This document shows positions 29,376 through 37,943 of a stretch of 64,000 nt of DNA, piece by piece. The stretch is taken from contig JAPLNI010000057.1 in assembly GCA_026692865.1 (NCBI GenBank), positions 124,001 through 188,000 of the forward strand, written 5' to 3'. Position 1 is the stretch's first letter; each line of letters starts with the position of its first letter. The notes beneath the pieces are model-generated. The model was given only the letters and a program-made list of their open reading frames with translations. It was not told the origin of the DNA and ran no database searches. Made by a program: the position numbers and the translations under genes. This stretch comes from Planctomycetota bacterium (lineage in GTDB: Bacteria; Planctomycetota; Planctomycetia; Pirellulales; Pirellulaceae).

Positions 29376-31316
29376 CTATTCTAAGTAGGTGTTCCATTTT
29401 GCCGCGTCGCGATAGCTCGTTAGTGCGATCTCGGCGTCACGTGGAGACAAATCTCCTTTAGAAACTTGGTCATCGAGCTTCGCTTGGAACTGCGAGATGA
29501 GGCTGTCGCTGTCGTAGCGTGCGAACTGAACCATGTCTTGAATTTCACTTCCAGGAACAAGGCATTTGATGGTGTGGCTTCCATCGGTCTCGATGACTAT
29601 TTGTGCTTCGTTAGGCATCCCGAAAAGATTATGTTGGTTGCCCATTACCTCTTGATATGCACCTACTAAAAAGATCCCGAGATAGTAATCTTCGTTCTTG
29701 CGAAAAGCAGGTAGCTCAAGCGTTTCCTTGACATCTTTTAAGTCGACAAACTTATCGATTTTGCCGTCGGAGTCGCATGTTACGTCGACCAGAGTAGCAA
29801 AATCTTTTTTTGATTCGTGCAAGCGATGCAAAGGAACAATTGGGAAAAGTTGGCCTATTGCCCATGAGTCGGGTGCGGAACGGAAGAGCGAAAAGTTGCA
29901 TAAGTACTTCGCAGCGAGCACTCGCTTAACGTCCTCGAATTCTTCATCTGGAAATCGCGACGCCTCTGATTCCTTCAATGCTCGCGCACAAACTTCCCAG
30001 AAGAGCACTTCCCCCTTCGCGCGATCTTCGATGCTGATCATTCCAAGATTGAATTGCGTGTGGAGTTGGTCCTTTAGTTCGAGAGCATCGTGATGATACT
30101 CGACGTAATTTTTACCGTTGATTTCGTCGCACAAGTATTTGAGCTCGGTGATGACTTGCGGATCATCTTCGTCAATCGTGACTTCTGGTTCGTCGTCGGC
30201 GAAGGTCTCAATTTCATCACGGATCGATGTGACCAAGACAGTATGATAGGCCGTCATCATTCGTCCACTCTCGGTAACGAGATTTGGATGAGGCACTTCC
30301 TCTTCATCGCAAACGGCTAAGATCTGATAGACCGCGTCGTTTGCAAATTCTTGTACCGTATAATTCATCGACGATTCGAAACGAGTTTTCGATCCATCGT
30401 AGTCGACTCCCATGCCACCGCCTATGTCCAGATATTGAACCTTCAAGCCGAGTTGGTAGATCTTTGCATATACACGAGCGGCTTCCTTCATGGCGTTTTT
30501 TACTCGTTTGATATCGGTGATTTGTGAACCGATATGAAAATGGAGCAATCGCAATTTGTCTTCGACTTTATGCTCGTGAAGCAGACGAATACATTGCATG
30601 ATTTCCGAAGTGGTTAGTCCGAACTTGGCTGAATCGCCTCCGGAGGAAGCCCACTTTCCCGATCCACGCGAATAGAGTTTGGCTCGCAAACCAATGTAGG
30701 GACACATCTTTGTTTCGGCTGCCACTCGCAAAAGCATCTTAAGCTCGTTCAGCTTTTCAACCACGATTACAACCTGCTTGCCGGCTTTCATGGCGAGCGT
30801 GGCAAGCCGTAAGAAGCTCTCGTCTTTAAAGCCGTTACAGATAAGTAGTGATTCCGGTGCCTGATCCAAGGCGACTGCGGCAAATAGTTCAGGCTTCGAA
30901 CCACATTCCAATCCCACACGGCAACGAGAGCTATCGGCAAGAAAAGCTTCGACCACTTCTTTACGCGGATTCACTTTCATTGGAAACACAGGGTAATGTT
31001 GGCCGCGATATTCAAATAGCTTGATCGCTTCTTGATAGGCGTCAGATAGTTTCCTGAGCTGATTAGTAAGAATTTGCGGGAATCGAAGTGTCAGCGGTAG
31101 CTTCATTCCTTTTTCATGAACAATTTGATCGACAAGTTTCTTTAGGTCGATCCCGCTATTGGCTGGATGTGTGTGAATGATTTGCGCGGGATCACTTGTC
31201 CCTGGGATAGGATGTACCACCATATGGCCGAGCGTATTCACACTGAAGTAGCCCGCACCCCAATTTTCTACGCCGTAAGTTTGATGGATTTTTTGAAGCG
31301 TCTGCTCATTGATCAT
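29376..31316 (-). CDS. speA: Biosynthetic arginine decarboxylase
   Basis: PLP enzyme forming agmatine from arginine, the first step of polyamine synthesis by the agmatine route. At 646 residues it has the length of the SpeA family. YPVFPMKVNPRKEVVEAF (about 106-123) holds the PLP lysine, GLECGSKPEL, HFHIGSQITDIK and YLDIGGGMGVDYDGS are the barrel motifs, and VTESGRMMTAYHTVLV contains the phosphate-binding region. The start ATG overlaps the stop of the dehydrogenase gene by four bases, so the two are in one leftward operon. Cytoplasmic; the assignment is firm. Confidence 0.96.
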   Translation of the reverse strand: MINEQTLQKIHQTYGVENWGAGYFSVNTLGHMVVHPIPGTSDPAQIIHTHPANSGIDLKKLVDQIVHEKGMKLPLTLRFPQILTNQLRKLSDAYQEAIKLFEYRGQHYPVFPMKVNPRKEVVEAFLADSSRCRVGLECGSKPELFAAVALDQAPESLLICNGFKDESFLRLATLAMKAGKQVVIVVEKLNELKMLLRVAAETKMCPYIGLRAKLYSRGSGKWASSGGDSAKFGLTTSEIMQCIRLLHEHKVEDKLRLLHFHIGSQITDIKRVKNAMKEAARVYAKIYQLGLKVQYLDIGGGMGVDYDGSKTRFESSMNYTVQEFANDAVYQILAVCDEEEVPHPNLVTESGRMMTAYHTVLVTSIRDEIETFADDEPEVTIDEDDPQVITELKYLCDEINGKNYVEYHHDALELKDQLHTQFNLGMISIEDRAKGEVLFWEVCARALKESEASRFPDEEFEDVKRVLAAKYLCNFSLFRSAPDSWAIGQLFPIVPLHRLHESKKDFATLVDVTCDSDGKIDKFVDLKDVKETLELPAFRKNEDYYLGIFLVGAYQEVMGNQHNLFGMPNEAQIVIETDGSHTIKCLVPGSEIQDMVQFARYDSDSLISQFQAKLDDQVSKGDLSPRDAEIALTSYRDAAKWNTYLE

Positions 31317-32347
31317 GACACATTGTTTCCTTCATTCGAAATGACAACTTTTCCAAAGTGTTGTCCACTTTCCAGGTACTCAAAGGCTGACGGAGCATCT
31401 TCAAACGAGAAAACACGATCGATAACTGGTTGAATTTTCTTCTGCTCAAAGAATCGATTCATCGCAACAAATGCATCACGAGGACCGACATAGATTCCAT
31501 CTAATCTTACGTTGCGGGCAACCAGAGGAAATAAGCTACATGTTGGAGGGCCGAATCCCGTAAGAACGCCAATCTGCGCTATCTGGCCACCAGCGGCGAC
31601 ACAGTTCATCGATTTCTCGAGCGTTCCTGGTCCACCGGTCTCAACAACGTGGTCTACTCCCAATTGATCGGTCGCTTTGAGAACTGCTTTGTCCCAATCG
31701 GGATTGCTTCGATAGTTGATCGTGTGCGTCGCACCAATACGTTGGGCTCGTATCAATTTTGAATCGCTGCTGGACGTAACGACTACTTTAGCACCGTATG
31801 CGTGGGCAATTTGTAACGCGAAAATCGAGACACCGCCCGTACCTAGCACTAAGACAGTTTGCTCGCTCGATAAGCCACCTCGGACGATGATCGAGTACCA
31901 CGCGGTTAATGCAGCGCACGGAAGTGTCGACGCTTGATGATCGGACATAGAAGCGGGGACGGCAACGACACCATTTTCGTCCAAGACGACTTCATCTGCG
32001 AGCATCCCATCAACTGTTCCACCGAGATCTTGCTTGTGATGTCGCATTTCGAAGCGGCCTGATTGCCAACTTTGGAAGAAACACCCGGCAACACGGTCGC
32101 CAACTTTCCATTGCTTGACCGCAGAACCAACTTCGATAATTCGCCCAGCGCCATCCGAAGTGGGAACACGTCCGTCGACATTGCGTCCGGCTTTATTCTT
32201 CAACGCAATGAGATCGCGATAGTTTAGCGATACGGCTCCTATGGCGATTCGAACCTGATGATCAGAAATCCTTGTTGGAGGACGTATCGCGAGTTTTAAG
32301 ATGTATTTTTCTGACGCTTTTTGATAAGTCCAAAAACGACCGGCCAT
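31313..32347 (-). CDS. Zinc-type medium-chain dehydrogenase/reductase, NAD(P)-dependent
   Basis: A 344-residue MDR-family alcohol dehydrogenase or quinone-reductase-like enzyme. LNYRDLIALK, SDGAGRIIEVGSAVKQWKVGDRVAG (about 70-94) and the cofactor motif VLVLGTGGVSIFALQIAHAYGAKVVVTSSSD (about 164-194) are present. It lacks the usual structural-zinc cysteines, and the catalytic zinc ligands are doubtful, so it resembles the NAD(P)-dependent alcohol dehydrogenase group near quinone reductases. The frame extends 69 codons upstream without a family match; the ATG at 32347 (MAGRFWTYQ) is the natural start. Stop and speA start overlap by four bases. A metabolic link to polyamines is not obvious. Confidence 0.85.
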   Translation of the reverse strand: MAGRFWTYQKASEKYILKLAIRPPTRISDHQVRIAIGAVSLNYRDLIALKNKAGRNVDGRVPTSDGAGRIIEVGSAVKQWKVGDRVAGCFFQSWQSGRFEMRHHKQDLGGTVDGMLADEVVLDENGVVAVPASMSDHQASTLPCAALTAWYSIIVRGGLSSEQTVLVLGTGGVSIFALQIAHAYGAKVVVTSSSDSKLIRAQRIGATHTINYRSNPDWDKAVLKATDQLGVDHVVETGGPGTLEKSMNCVAAGGQIAQIGVLTGFGPPTCSLFPLVARNVRLDGIYVGPRDAFVAMNRFFEQKKIQPVIDRVFSFEDAPSAFEYLESGQHFGKVVISNEGNNVS

Positions 32348-32522
32348 GGATCTTCTAGTTCTATTTGAATGTGGCTCCAAGCGAAATCGATGGAGGCATG
32401 AAAACGATGTGTGCCGAGTATAGCCGATTCTGGCTTTGACCGTAGTACGCGGGGCCGCTTGGCGAGTTTCGTTACGGCACAGTTTTCCCAGCAAGTGCCT
32501 TACGGCTCTGAGAAATCCCGGT

Positions 32523-33890
32523 TTACTTGGAGACTCTTGGGGTCCAAGCTTCACTTCCTAGGCTCGGGGCATAGAGTTCGATCGTCTTTTCATTGACCAA
32601 TCTTCTGCCATCTGCCATCTCGTAGCGAACGTGAACTTGGACACTCTTCGCGATGGGCCGCTTCGATTGCCAAGCAACTGCGACGTGAAAACCTTGTGAA
32701 AAACCGATCGGTTCCAAGGACTCCTGAAGCTCTTCTGCCGTCCAAGTCCATCGACCTATCTTTGATTCCCCGTCAGGCATCGCGGAATCGACAACGACAA
32801 GTGTCATACCAGCAACTTCGGGAAGAAAATCGCCGTGTTGATTCTTTGGTTGCATCACAAGCCGTAGCCCATCTTCGTTTGGATCGGATTCGCGATTCGA
32901 ACCGCGACAAAGTGAAGGGTGAAAGGCAATTTCGACGACCCGCATATCCGTTGGCTGCGCGATCCAATCCGGTTTTCCAATTACTTCCGTGCGAGTACGG
33001 ACGGTGGGCAAATCTTGGGCGTTGCTAGAAGTCAATCGACCCGTTGCTCCAGCTTGAACGACAGCGCTGCTCTCTTTTTTGACAAAGGCAGGAACGATAA
33101 TTTGATTCAATGCGATCGCGTCTGGGTCAGACACCGTCGGAAGCGGAATCATAGGACTTTGTTCGTCGTTACTCGCCCCGCGGTTTTGCGTAGTCGGGAA
33201 AGTGGGGAGCGGTGGAGGCATCAACGGGCTAGGAAGGATTCCGTTTGGAACTGGATTCGGATTCGGAATTGGACTGGCATTTGGAAGTTTGAACGGGAGC
33301 GTTTCGATCGACCCTGGAACGCCCATTTCGATCTCTGGTGGTTCGAGGTCTAAAGCCTCAGAATCTTTTGCGGCACTTGGCTTCGACGGGCCGGTTTTAT
33401 TTGTTGCTGGCGCACTTGGTCCCTTTGATTCGGGTGTCGACTTTGGAGCAGCCTTCGAAGCCGGTTCTGGAATCGGATCGATGATTGAATCTGATTGAGG
33501 AAGGATCGGCGTTGTTGGCATTGCATTCGGTGCGTTATCGCTACCAGAGCGTGCCCGACTGTGAGAGTCCTGAAGCTCTTCAAGTCTTTGTTGTAGAGGG
33601 GAGTTGTTTGAGCGGTGCTGAGCGTTTGTAGATCGCTGAGCCAGTGAGCTGCGAAGTGCTTCGTTTTCCGAGCGAATGATGTCGAGTTCGTCTTCGGTTT
33701 GACGGTAAGCTGCGTCGTATTCAAAGATACGGTCTTCCAGTTCCCGAATCTCGCCTGCCATGCGTTCAACGTAAAGATCCGTGTACGCTCGACGTTGACA
33801 TCCAGTGATCAACAACGTGCAGACAACAAGCATCCATATGGCCGCGGCCATGGTCAGTCGTTTCGATGATAGCGAAATCACGTTCGACAT
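32523..33890 (-). CDS. Coiled-coil, proline-rich envelope lipoprotein
   Basis: A 455-residue protein that I cannot assign to a named family. The leader ends in the lipobox LLITGC (Cys31), so it is lipid-anchored. Residues 40-85 form a coiled coil (RMAGEIRELEDRIFEYDAAYRQTEDELDII...). Residues 100-260 are low complexity, rich in Pro, Ser, Ala, Lys (for example NPNPVPNG and PSPLMPPPLPTFP), and look like an extended linker across the periplasm. The last 150 residues form a compact, probably beta-rich domain (MRVVEIAFHPSLC, GMTLVVVDSAMP, FHVAVAWQSKRP, VQVHVRYEM). The architecture suggests a spanning or tethering lipoprotein. It is upstream of the dehydrogenase gene with a 175-bp gap. Confidence 0.75.
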   Translation of the reverse strand: MSNVISLSSKRLTMAAAIWMLVVCTLLITGCQRRAYTDLYVERMAGEIRELEDRIFEYDAAYRQTEDELDIIRSENEALRSSLAQRSTNAQHRSNNSPLQQRLEELQDSHSRARSGSDNAPNAMPTTPILPQSDSIIDPIPEPASKAAPKSTPESKGPSAPATNKTGPSKPSAAKDSEALDLEPPEIEMGVPGSIETLPFKLPNASPIPNPNPVPNGILPSPLMPPPLPTFPTTQNRGASNDEQSPMIPLPTVSDPDAIALNQIIVPAFVKKESSAVVQAGATGRLTSSNAQDLPTVRTRTEVIGKPDWIAQPTDMRVVEIAFHPSLCRGSNRESDPNEDGLRLVMQPKNQHGDFLPEVAGMTLVVVDSAMPDGESKIGRWTWTAEELQESLEPIGFSQGFHVAVAWQSKRPIAKSVQVHVRYEMADGRRLVNEKTIELYAPSLGSEAWTPRVSK

Positions 33891-34146
33891 CTTGAAAAAA
33901 GGAACCGCTTGAACAATGGATTAGTGAGTCTAGGAAAACGCGGATTTCGCAACAACGATGGCGATAAAACGCGTGTGTTTTGAGGGTTTAGCTAATTCTA
34001 AATGCCAAAGTCAATTGCATCTTGGAGTGCTAGCATCATCGTTATCGATTTTTTCAGCAAAGTTGTTCAGATCGGAACATGTAGACCGCCGATGGTATCT
34101 GATGACAGAGGAGCTACGTTTTTCCATTTCGTAAATCATCACCACC

Positions 34147-35307
34147 ATGCAATCAGTGCGGCCACAATCGCCAAAGCAAATCGAACGAGCTAGCTCAGCT
34201 ATCGCTCTATCGATGGTCATTGCTTTCGGGGTGATGCCCAAGCTGAATTTGACCGCTCTAGCAATCCTGGCCTTTCTATCGCTAGCCAATCAATTCACGC
34301 GAAAAGTCGCGATCGTCGGCTTCGTTTCATTCTTGCTGTCAGGCCTTCTCAATCCGGTGATGAAGAGTATTGGCTTCAGTTCATTTGCATTCCCGACAGT
34401 CCAATATCTATTGAATACTTTAGAGCAATTCCCTGTTTTGCCATGGTTCCGTTTGAACAGCCCTGCTGTTCTCGGAAGCATTTGGACGGGAGTTGCCGCC
34501 TATACCACGTTGATGCTTGCGGGCCTTGTAATGCTTTCAGCTCGATCTCGTGAATGCCATGCCACAAAAGCGAACTCGATGGACCTCGCGATGCTGGACA
34601 GGGATTTAGTAACGGGAGAACTTGAACTTTCCACAATGCAGACCGCACCAATACCCAGCCAGATGGCTGATGAGCTAGTATCGCACGTTACGATTTATTC
34701 CCAAGCGACTGATTCTTCGATAACGAGCAATGTTCGAGTAGAGAATCAGCGACAACGAATCTCTTCATCCGCTCAATTCAATCCAGAAAGCATCAAAGAG
34801 AATGCAGTTGCATTGGCTGCGTCAGAAGACTATTCCAACATGGAGATTCGTGAGTCGATTATCGAGATAATCCGTTTCAGAAGCCCAAAAGATTCGGACT
34901 TACGCAACGAAGCATCGCGCGCTTTAGAGACCTCACGAAACACTGATCCAAGCAAAGTTATCAGCCTCCCTATTTATAGTCTGATGCATACCAAGACTCA
35001 GTCCAACTCAATAATCTTCACCGAAGCCAAACCAACAGTAGATGCTGGTCGTGATGTAGCTTCGAGCATGACTAAAGCAGAGCAATCGATGGAGAACACT
35101 ATGAACTTGATCAAGTCTGAATTCGAATCCACAACTCCAGTCGACGCGATGAACTCGAGCAATCTTATCAGACACGAGTCGCATTCGACCCAGCAAGAAC
35201 CCACATCGAATCTTAGTTCAAAGCCTCGCGATGAAGCCCTGCGATATCTGCTGTGGCATCTTAGCGAAGCCAAGGATCAACCAGTCATTCGGGAACGAGC
35301 TTCATGA
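34147..35307 (+). CDS. Membrane protein resembling TIGR03546 family
   Basis: A 386-residue protein. Residues 10-135 hold three to four membrane helices: IALSMVIAFGVMPKLNLTALAILAFLSL, VAIVGFVSFLLSGLLNPVMKSIGF, a loop with FPVLPWFRLNSPAVLGSIWTGVAAYTTLMLAGLVML. This layout, including the LNPxxxxIG and NSPxVLGS elements, resembles the TIGR03546 family of conserved membrane proteins. The C-terminal 240 residues are hydrophilic and rich in Ser, Thr, Glu and Asn with no recognisable domain. The stop overlaps the start of the next gene by four bases; TIGR03546 is normally paired with TIGR03545, as seems to be the case here. Function unknown. Confidence 0.6.
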   Translation: MQSVRPQSPKQIERASSAIALSMVIAFGVMPKLNLTALAILAFLSLANQFTRKVAIVGFVSFLLSGLLNPVMKSIGFSSFAFPTVQYLLNTLEQFPVLPWFRLNSPAVLGSIWTGVAAYTTLMLAGLVMLSARSRECHATKANSMDLAMLDRDLVTGELELSTMQTAPIPSQMADELVSHVTIYSQATDSSITSNVRVENQRQRISSSAQFNPESIKENAVALAASEDYSNMEIRESIIEIIRFRSPKDSDLRNEASRALETSRNTDPSKVISLPIYSLMHTKTQSNSIIFTEAKPTVDAGRDVASSMTKAEQSMENTMNLIKSEFESTTPVDAMNSSNLIRHESHSTQQEPTSNLSSKPRDEALRYLLWHLSEAKDQPVIRERAS

Positions 35308-37232
35308 AGCGACGGTCGATACTCGCCTTTGTAGTCATTCCGGTTGCTGGGTTATTAGCACTGCCGACTTTGTCGAGCTGGATTGTTCGGGATTTTCTGC
35401 AGCAGACAATGCGAGTCGAAGGTGATTTTGAAGGCGTTTCGATAGACCCAATCAATGGCAAGCTGGCTTTAAAGAACCTTGTCTTGGGCGATGAAACTTC
35501 AGTCAACGATAGTCTTGAAGAGTCTGTAACTGTTTCCAAGTCGATCAACAGCGTTGGAACTATCTGGGCAAATTTCTCGCTACCTCAACTGCTTTATCGA
35601 CGCTTCGAATCGTCGTTAATCGTGATGGATGGCGTAGAAATTGGGCACTGCGACAAGTCAGTAACGATGCTGCCTGCCTTCAAGCCAAGCTTGGAATTGA
35701 AGTCGACGAGACAACTGACACAACTCACGACTGATACCAACGCCAAGATCATCAACGATCCAGTTTTTCAGGTATCGCTCAAAACTGCGTTGGACCAAGC
35801 TAAAAGTCGATCGGCTGTGAGTCGACAACATCTGCAATCCGAGTTTGAGCGTTTGCAGAGAGATGCAAAGTTGCTTTCTGTAACTCCGCTCGACACGCAG
35901 AATCCGCTACGTGGTGAATTAGAAGCGAAGCGAATTCGCGCTGAGCTTGATCGGATCGCCGGAGAACTTAAATCCCTGACGGCGATTCTCGAGCGAGATA
36001 TTGAAAGAACAAAAGATTCTGGACCAGCAGCGCGAGATAAGATACTGGTCGATTGGATGACTTGGAACAATGCACGTCTGGCGGAAGTCGATGAGATTGA
36101 TATTGAAAACCATGTTCGAATGATGCTTTCGGCTTACGCATCTGAGTGCATCAAACCAATCGTTCCAGCATTAGTAACAACGCATGCGATTTCAAGATGG
36201 AGTATGGGCGAGTCGAACGTTGCTATGAATGGTACTGTGGATGGTGCTGCCAATGCAAAGCAACTCCAGCAGTTTGACCTCGTGATGAACCCCAGAGGTC
36301 AATCGCCATTTTCCTTTCGCAACGTAAAGCTTCGGGGACGGACGCTCGTCGGCTCCGAACCACTCGCATTGACTGGTACGGTCAAAAATCTGATCGCGTC
36401 CAATCGCGAATCTGCTTCTTTGACATCGAATCAATCGACGCAAACGGAGCTGGCTTTCACAGATGCGAGCATTCCTCCATCCGCATCTATCGGCATGACA
36501 TCTACGCCGTTCGTCGCTTTTGCCTTCTATTCGCGAGCAGCACAAACTCAGACGATCAATTTAAAACATCACGATCTTCGAATGGTGAATCAAGTCGAGT
36601 CTCCATTTCAATTCTCAGAAGAAGACATTCGGTCCAAGATAAGATCTGCCAACCCAAAGTCTGAACTCGTTTGGTCGCTGAACGGGGACCGATGGGAATG
36701 CTCGTTTAAATCTTATGGTTCCGATATCCAGATCGATATCGTCGCTTTGCAGCAATCCGGTCAGGCTGTAGCACTAAAGCCCACGCCAACAGCAGTTAAC
36801 TTAAACGTAAACAACGAGAGTTCTTTTAATCTCTATCGTTCGAAATCTCATGGACTAGAAACTGGAATGCCCTTTCTCGAGGTCACTTACAGCGGAAAGC
36901 TTGAGGGGGAGAGATTCGACAACTGCATCGAAACGCTAGATTGCGCAAACATCGCGACCATCACGCAATCCATCAGGAATTACTTGAAACAGAAGACTGA
37001 CAAGGAATTAGTCGCCATCAAAGAGGGATGGGTCCGACACGCTGGAGAGCAGATAGCGGGCTGGCAGAAATCGCAAGAGAGCGATCTGTACAACGTCCGT
37101 CGGGGAATCCAAGACTTTGAAAAAGAAATTGCCTCACAAAAGTCACGAATAGCCAAAGCTCTGTCGGTTTCAAGTGACGAACGCTTTGCGAGGAAGAATT
37201 TGCAAGATAAATCTGGAACTATAACTCGCTAA
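35304..37232 (+). CDS. Large TIGR03545-like protein with N-terminal membrane anchor
   Basis: A 642-residue protein with one N-terminal hydrophobic helix (residues 6-27, SILAFVVIPVAGLLALPTL) followed by an extracytoplasmic body. The early segment VEGDFEGVSIDPINGKLALKNLVLGD resembles AsmA-like and TIGR03545 proteins, in which a short membrane helix precedes beta repeats. A helical, Glu/Arg-rich region (about 145-245) has coiled-coil character, and the C-terminus (about 560-630) is again a charged helix. Coupled by ATGA to the preceding TIGR03546-like gene. Function unknown; envelope lipid handling is a guess from the AsmA-like start only. Confidence 0.6.
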   Translation: MKRRSILAFVVIPVAGLLALPTLSSWIVRDFLQQTMRVEGDFEGVSIDPINGKLALKNLVLGDETSVNDSLEESVTVSKSINSVGTIWANFSLPQLLYRRFESSLIVMDGVEIGHCDKSVTMLPAFKPSLELKSTRQLTQLTTDTNAKIINDPVFQVSLKTALDQAKSRSAVSRQHLQSEFERLQRDAKLLSVTPLDTQNPLRGELEAKRIRAELDRIAGELKSLTAILERDIERTKDSGPAARDKILVDWMTWNNARLAEVDEIDIENHVRMMLSAYASECIKPIVPALVTTHAISRWSMGESNVAMNGTVDGAANAKQLQQFDLVMNPRGQSPFSFRNVKLRGRTLVGSEPLALTGTVKNLIASNRESASLTSNQSTQTELAFTDASIPPSASIGMTSTPFVAFAFYSRAAQTQTINLKHHDLRMVNQVESPFQFSEEDIRSKIRSANPKSELVWSLNGDRWECSFKSYGSDIQIDIVALQQSGQAVALKPTPTAVNLNVNNESSFNLYRSKSHGLETGMPFLEVTYSGKLEGERFDNCIETLDCANIATITQSIRNYLKQKTDKELVAIKEGWVRHAGEQIAGWQKSQESDLYNVRRGIQDFEKEIASQKSRIAKALSVSSDERFARKNLQDKSGTITR

Positions 37233-37347
37233 GAGTCGATAAACCCAGAGTTTTCTGTCTTGGAACGGAGAGCTACTTTTGATATTTTCCCGACTTGCAA
37301 GTCATGTTCGTCAGATTGCCAATTTGCTTAATGGAAAGAGTCGACCA

Positions 37348-37869
37348 ATGCCACGGATCGAAAAGCCGATAGCCTGCACACACATCCGTTGGATGATCCG
37401 TCGCGATATGCCTTCTGTCCTGGCGATCGAAAATCAATCATTTGAATTTCCGTGGTCGGAAGAAGAATTCATTCGTGCTCTTCGACAACGAAACTGTATC
37501 GGCATGGTTGCCGAGCTGAATGAAGTCGTTGTTGGCTTCATGATTTACGAACTTCACAAAAATCGATTGCACGTTTTGAACTTCGCTGTCAACCAAGACT
37601 TCCGACGAAGTGGTGTTGGCCGCTCGATGATTGATAAGCTCATCGGAAAGCTAAGCTACCAACGCCGCAGCCGAATCCTTCTGGAAGTTCGAGAGACAAA
37701 CTTGCCCGCGCAGTTGTTTTTCAAGAGCGCTGGATTCCAAGCAGTCTCGGTTCTTCGTTCCTTCTACGAAGACTCCCCTGAAGACGCTTACGTAATGCAA
37801 TTCCGCCAAGACGTCACCGAATCGGAAGCACATCAAAGCGAAGATACATCTCGCAGGATGGCTGGTTAA
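37348..37869 (+). CDS. rimI: GNAT acetyltransferase, RimI-like
   Basis: A 173-residue N-acetyltransferase. IRRDMPSVLAIENQSFEFPWSEEEF near the start is diagnostic for RimI-type alpha-N-acetyltransferases of ribosomal protein S18; VNQDFRRSGVGRSMIDKLI is the acetyl-CoA-binding Q/RxxGxG/A motif; LLEVRETNLPAQLFFKSAGFQAVSVLRSFYEDSPEDAYVM closes the fold. The frame is open from a TTG at 37279, but the ATG at 37348 is preceded by GGAAAGAG at a good distance and starts where family homology begins. It may be part of the rightward unit with the two membrane protein genes. The substrate S18 is inferred from family. Confidence 0.85.
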   Translation: MPRIEKPIACTHIRWMIRRDMPSVLAIENQSFEFPWSEEEFIRALRQRNCIGMVAELNEVVVGFMIYELHKNRLHVLNFAVNQDFRRSGVGRSMIDKLIGKLSYQRRSRILLEVRETNLPAQLFFKSAGFQAVSVLRSFYEDSPEDAYVMQFRQDVTESEAHQSEDTSRRMAG

Positions 37870-37943
37870 CAATCGTCCTTCGACGAACCAAATTCTAATC
37901 GATACAGGATGACAGAGCTTGAGGTCTCCTTGATGAAAAGGGG

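Noticed and set aside
32348-32554. 69-codon extension of the dehydrogenase
   Set aside because: Basic, no family similarity, and overlaps the lipoprotein gene end; homology begins at 32347.
34002-34193. 63-codon frame before the TIGR03546-like gene
   Set aside because: No similarity, and it overlaps the coding start of a better supported gene.
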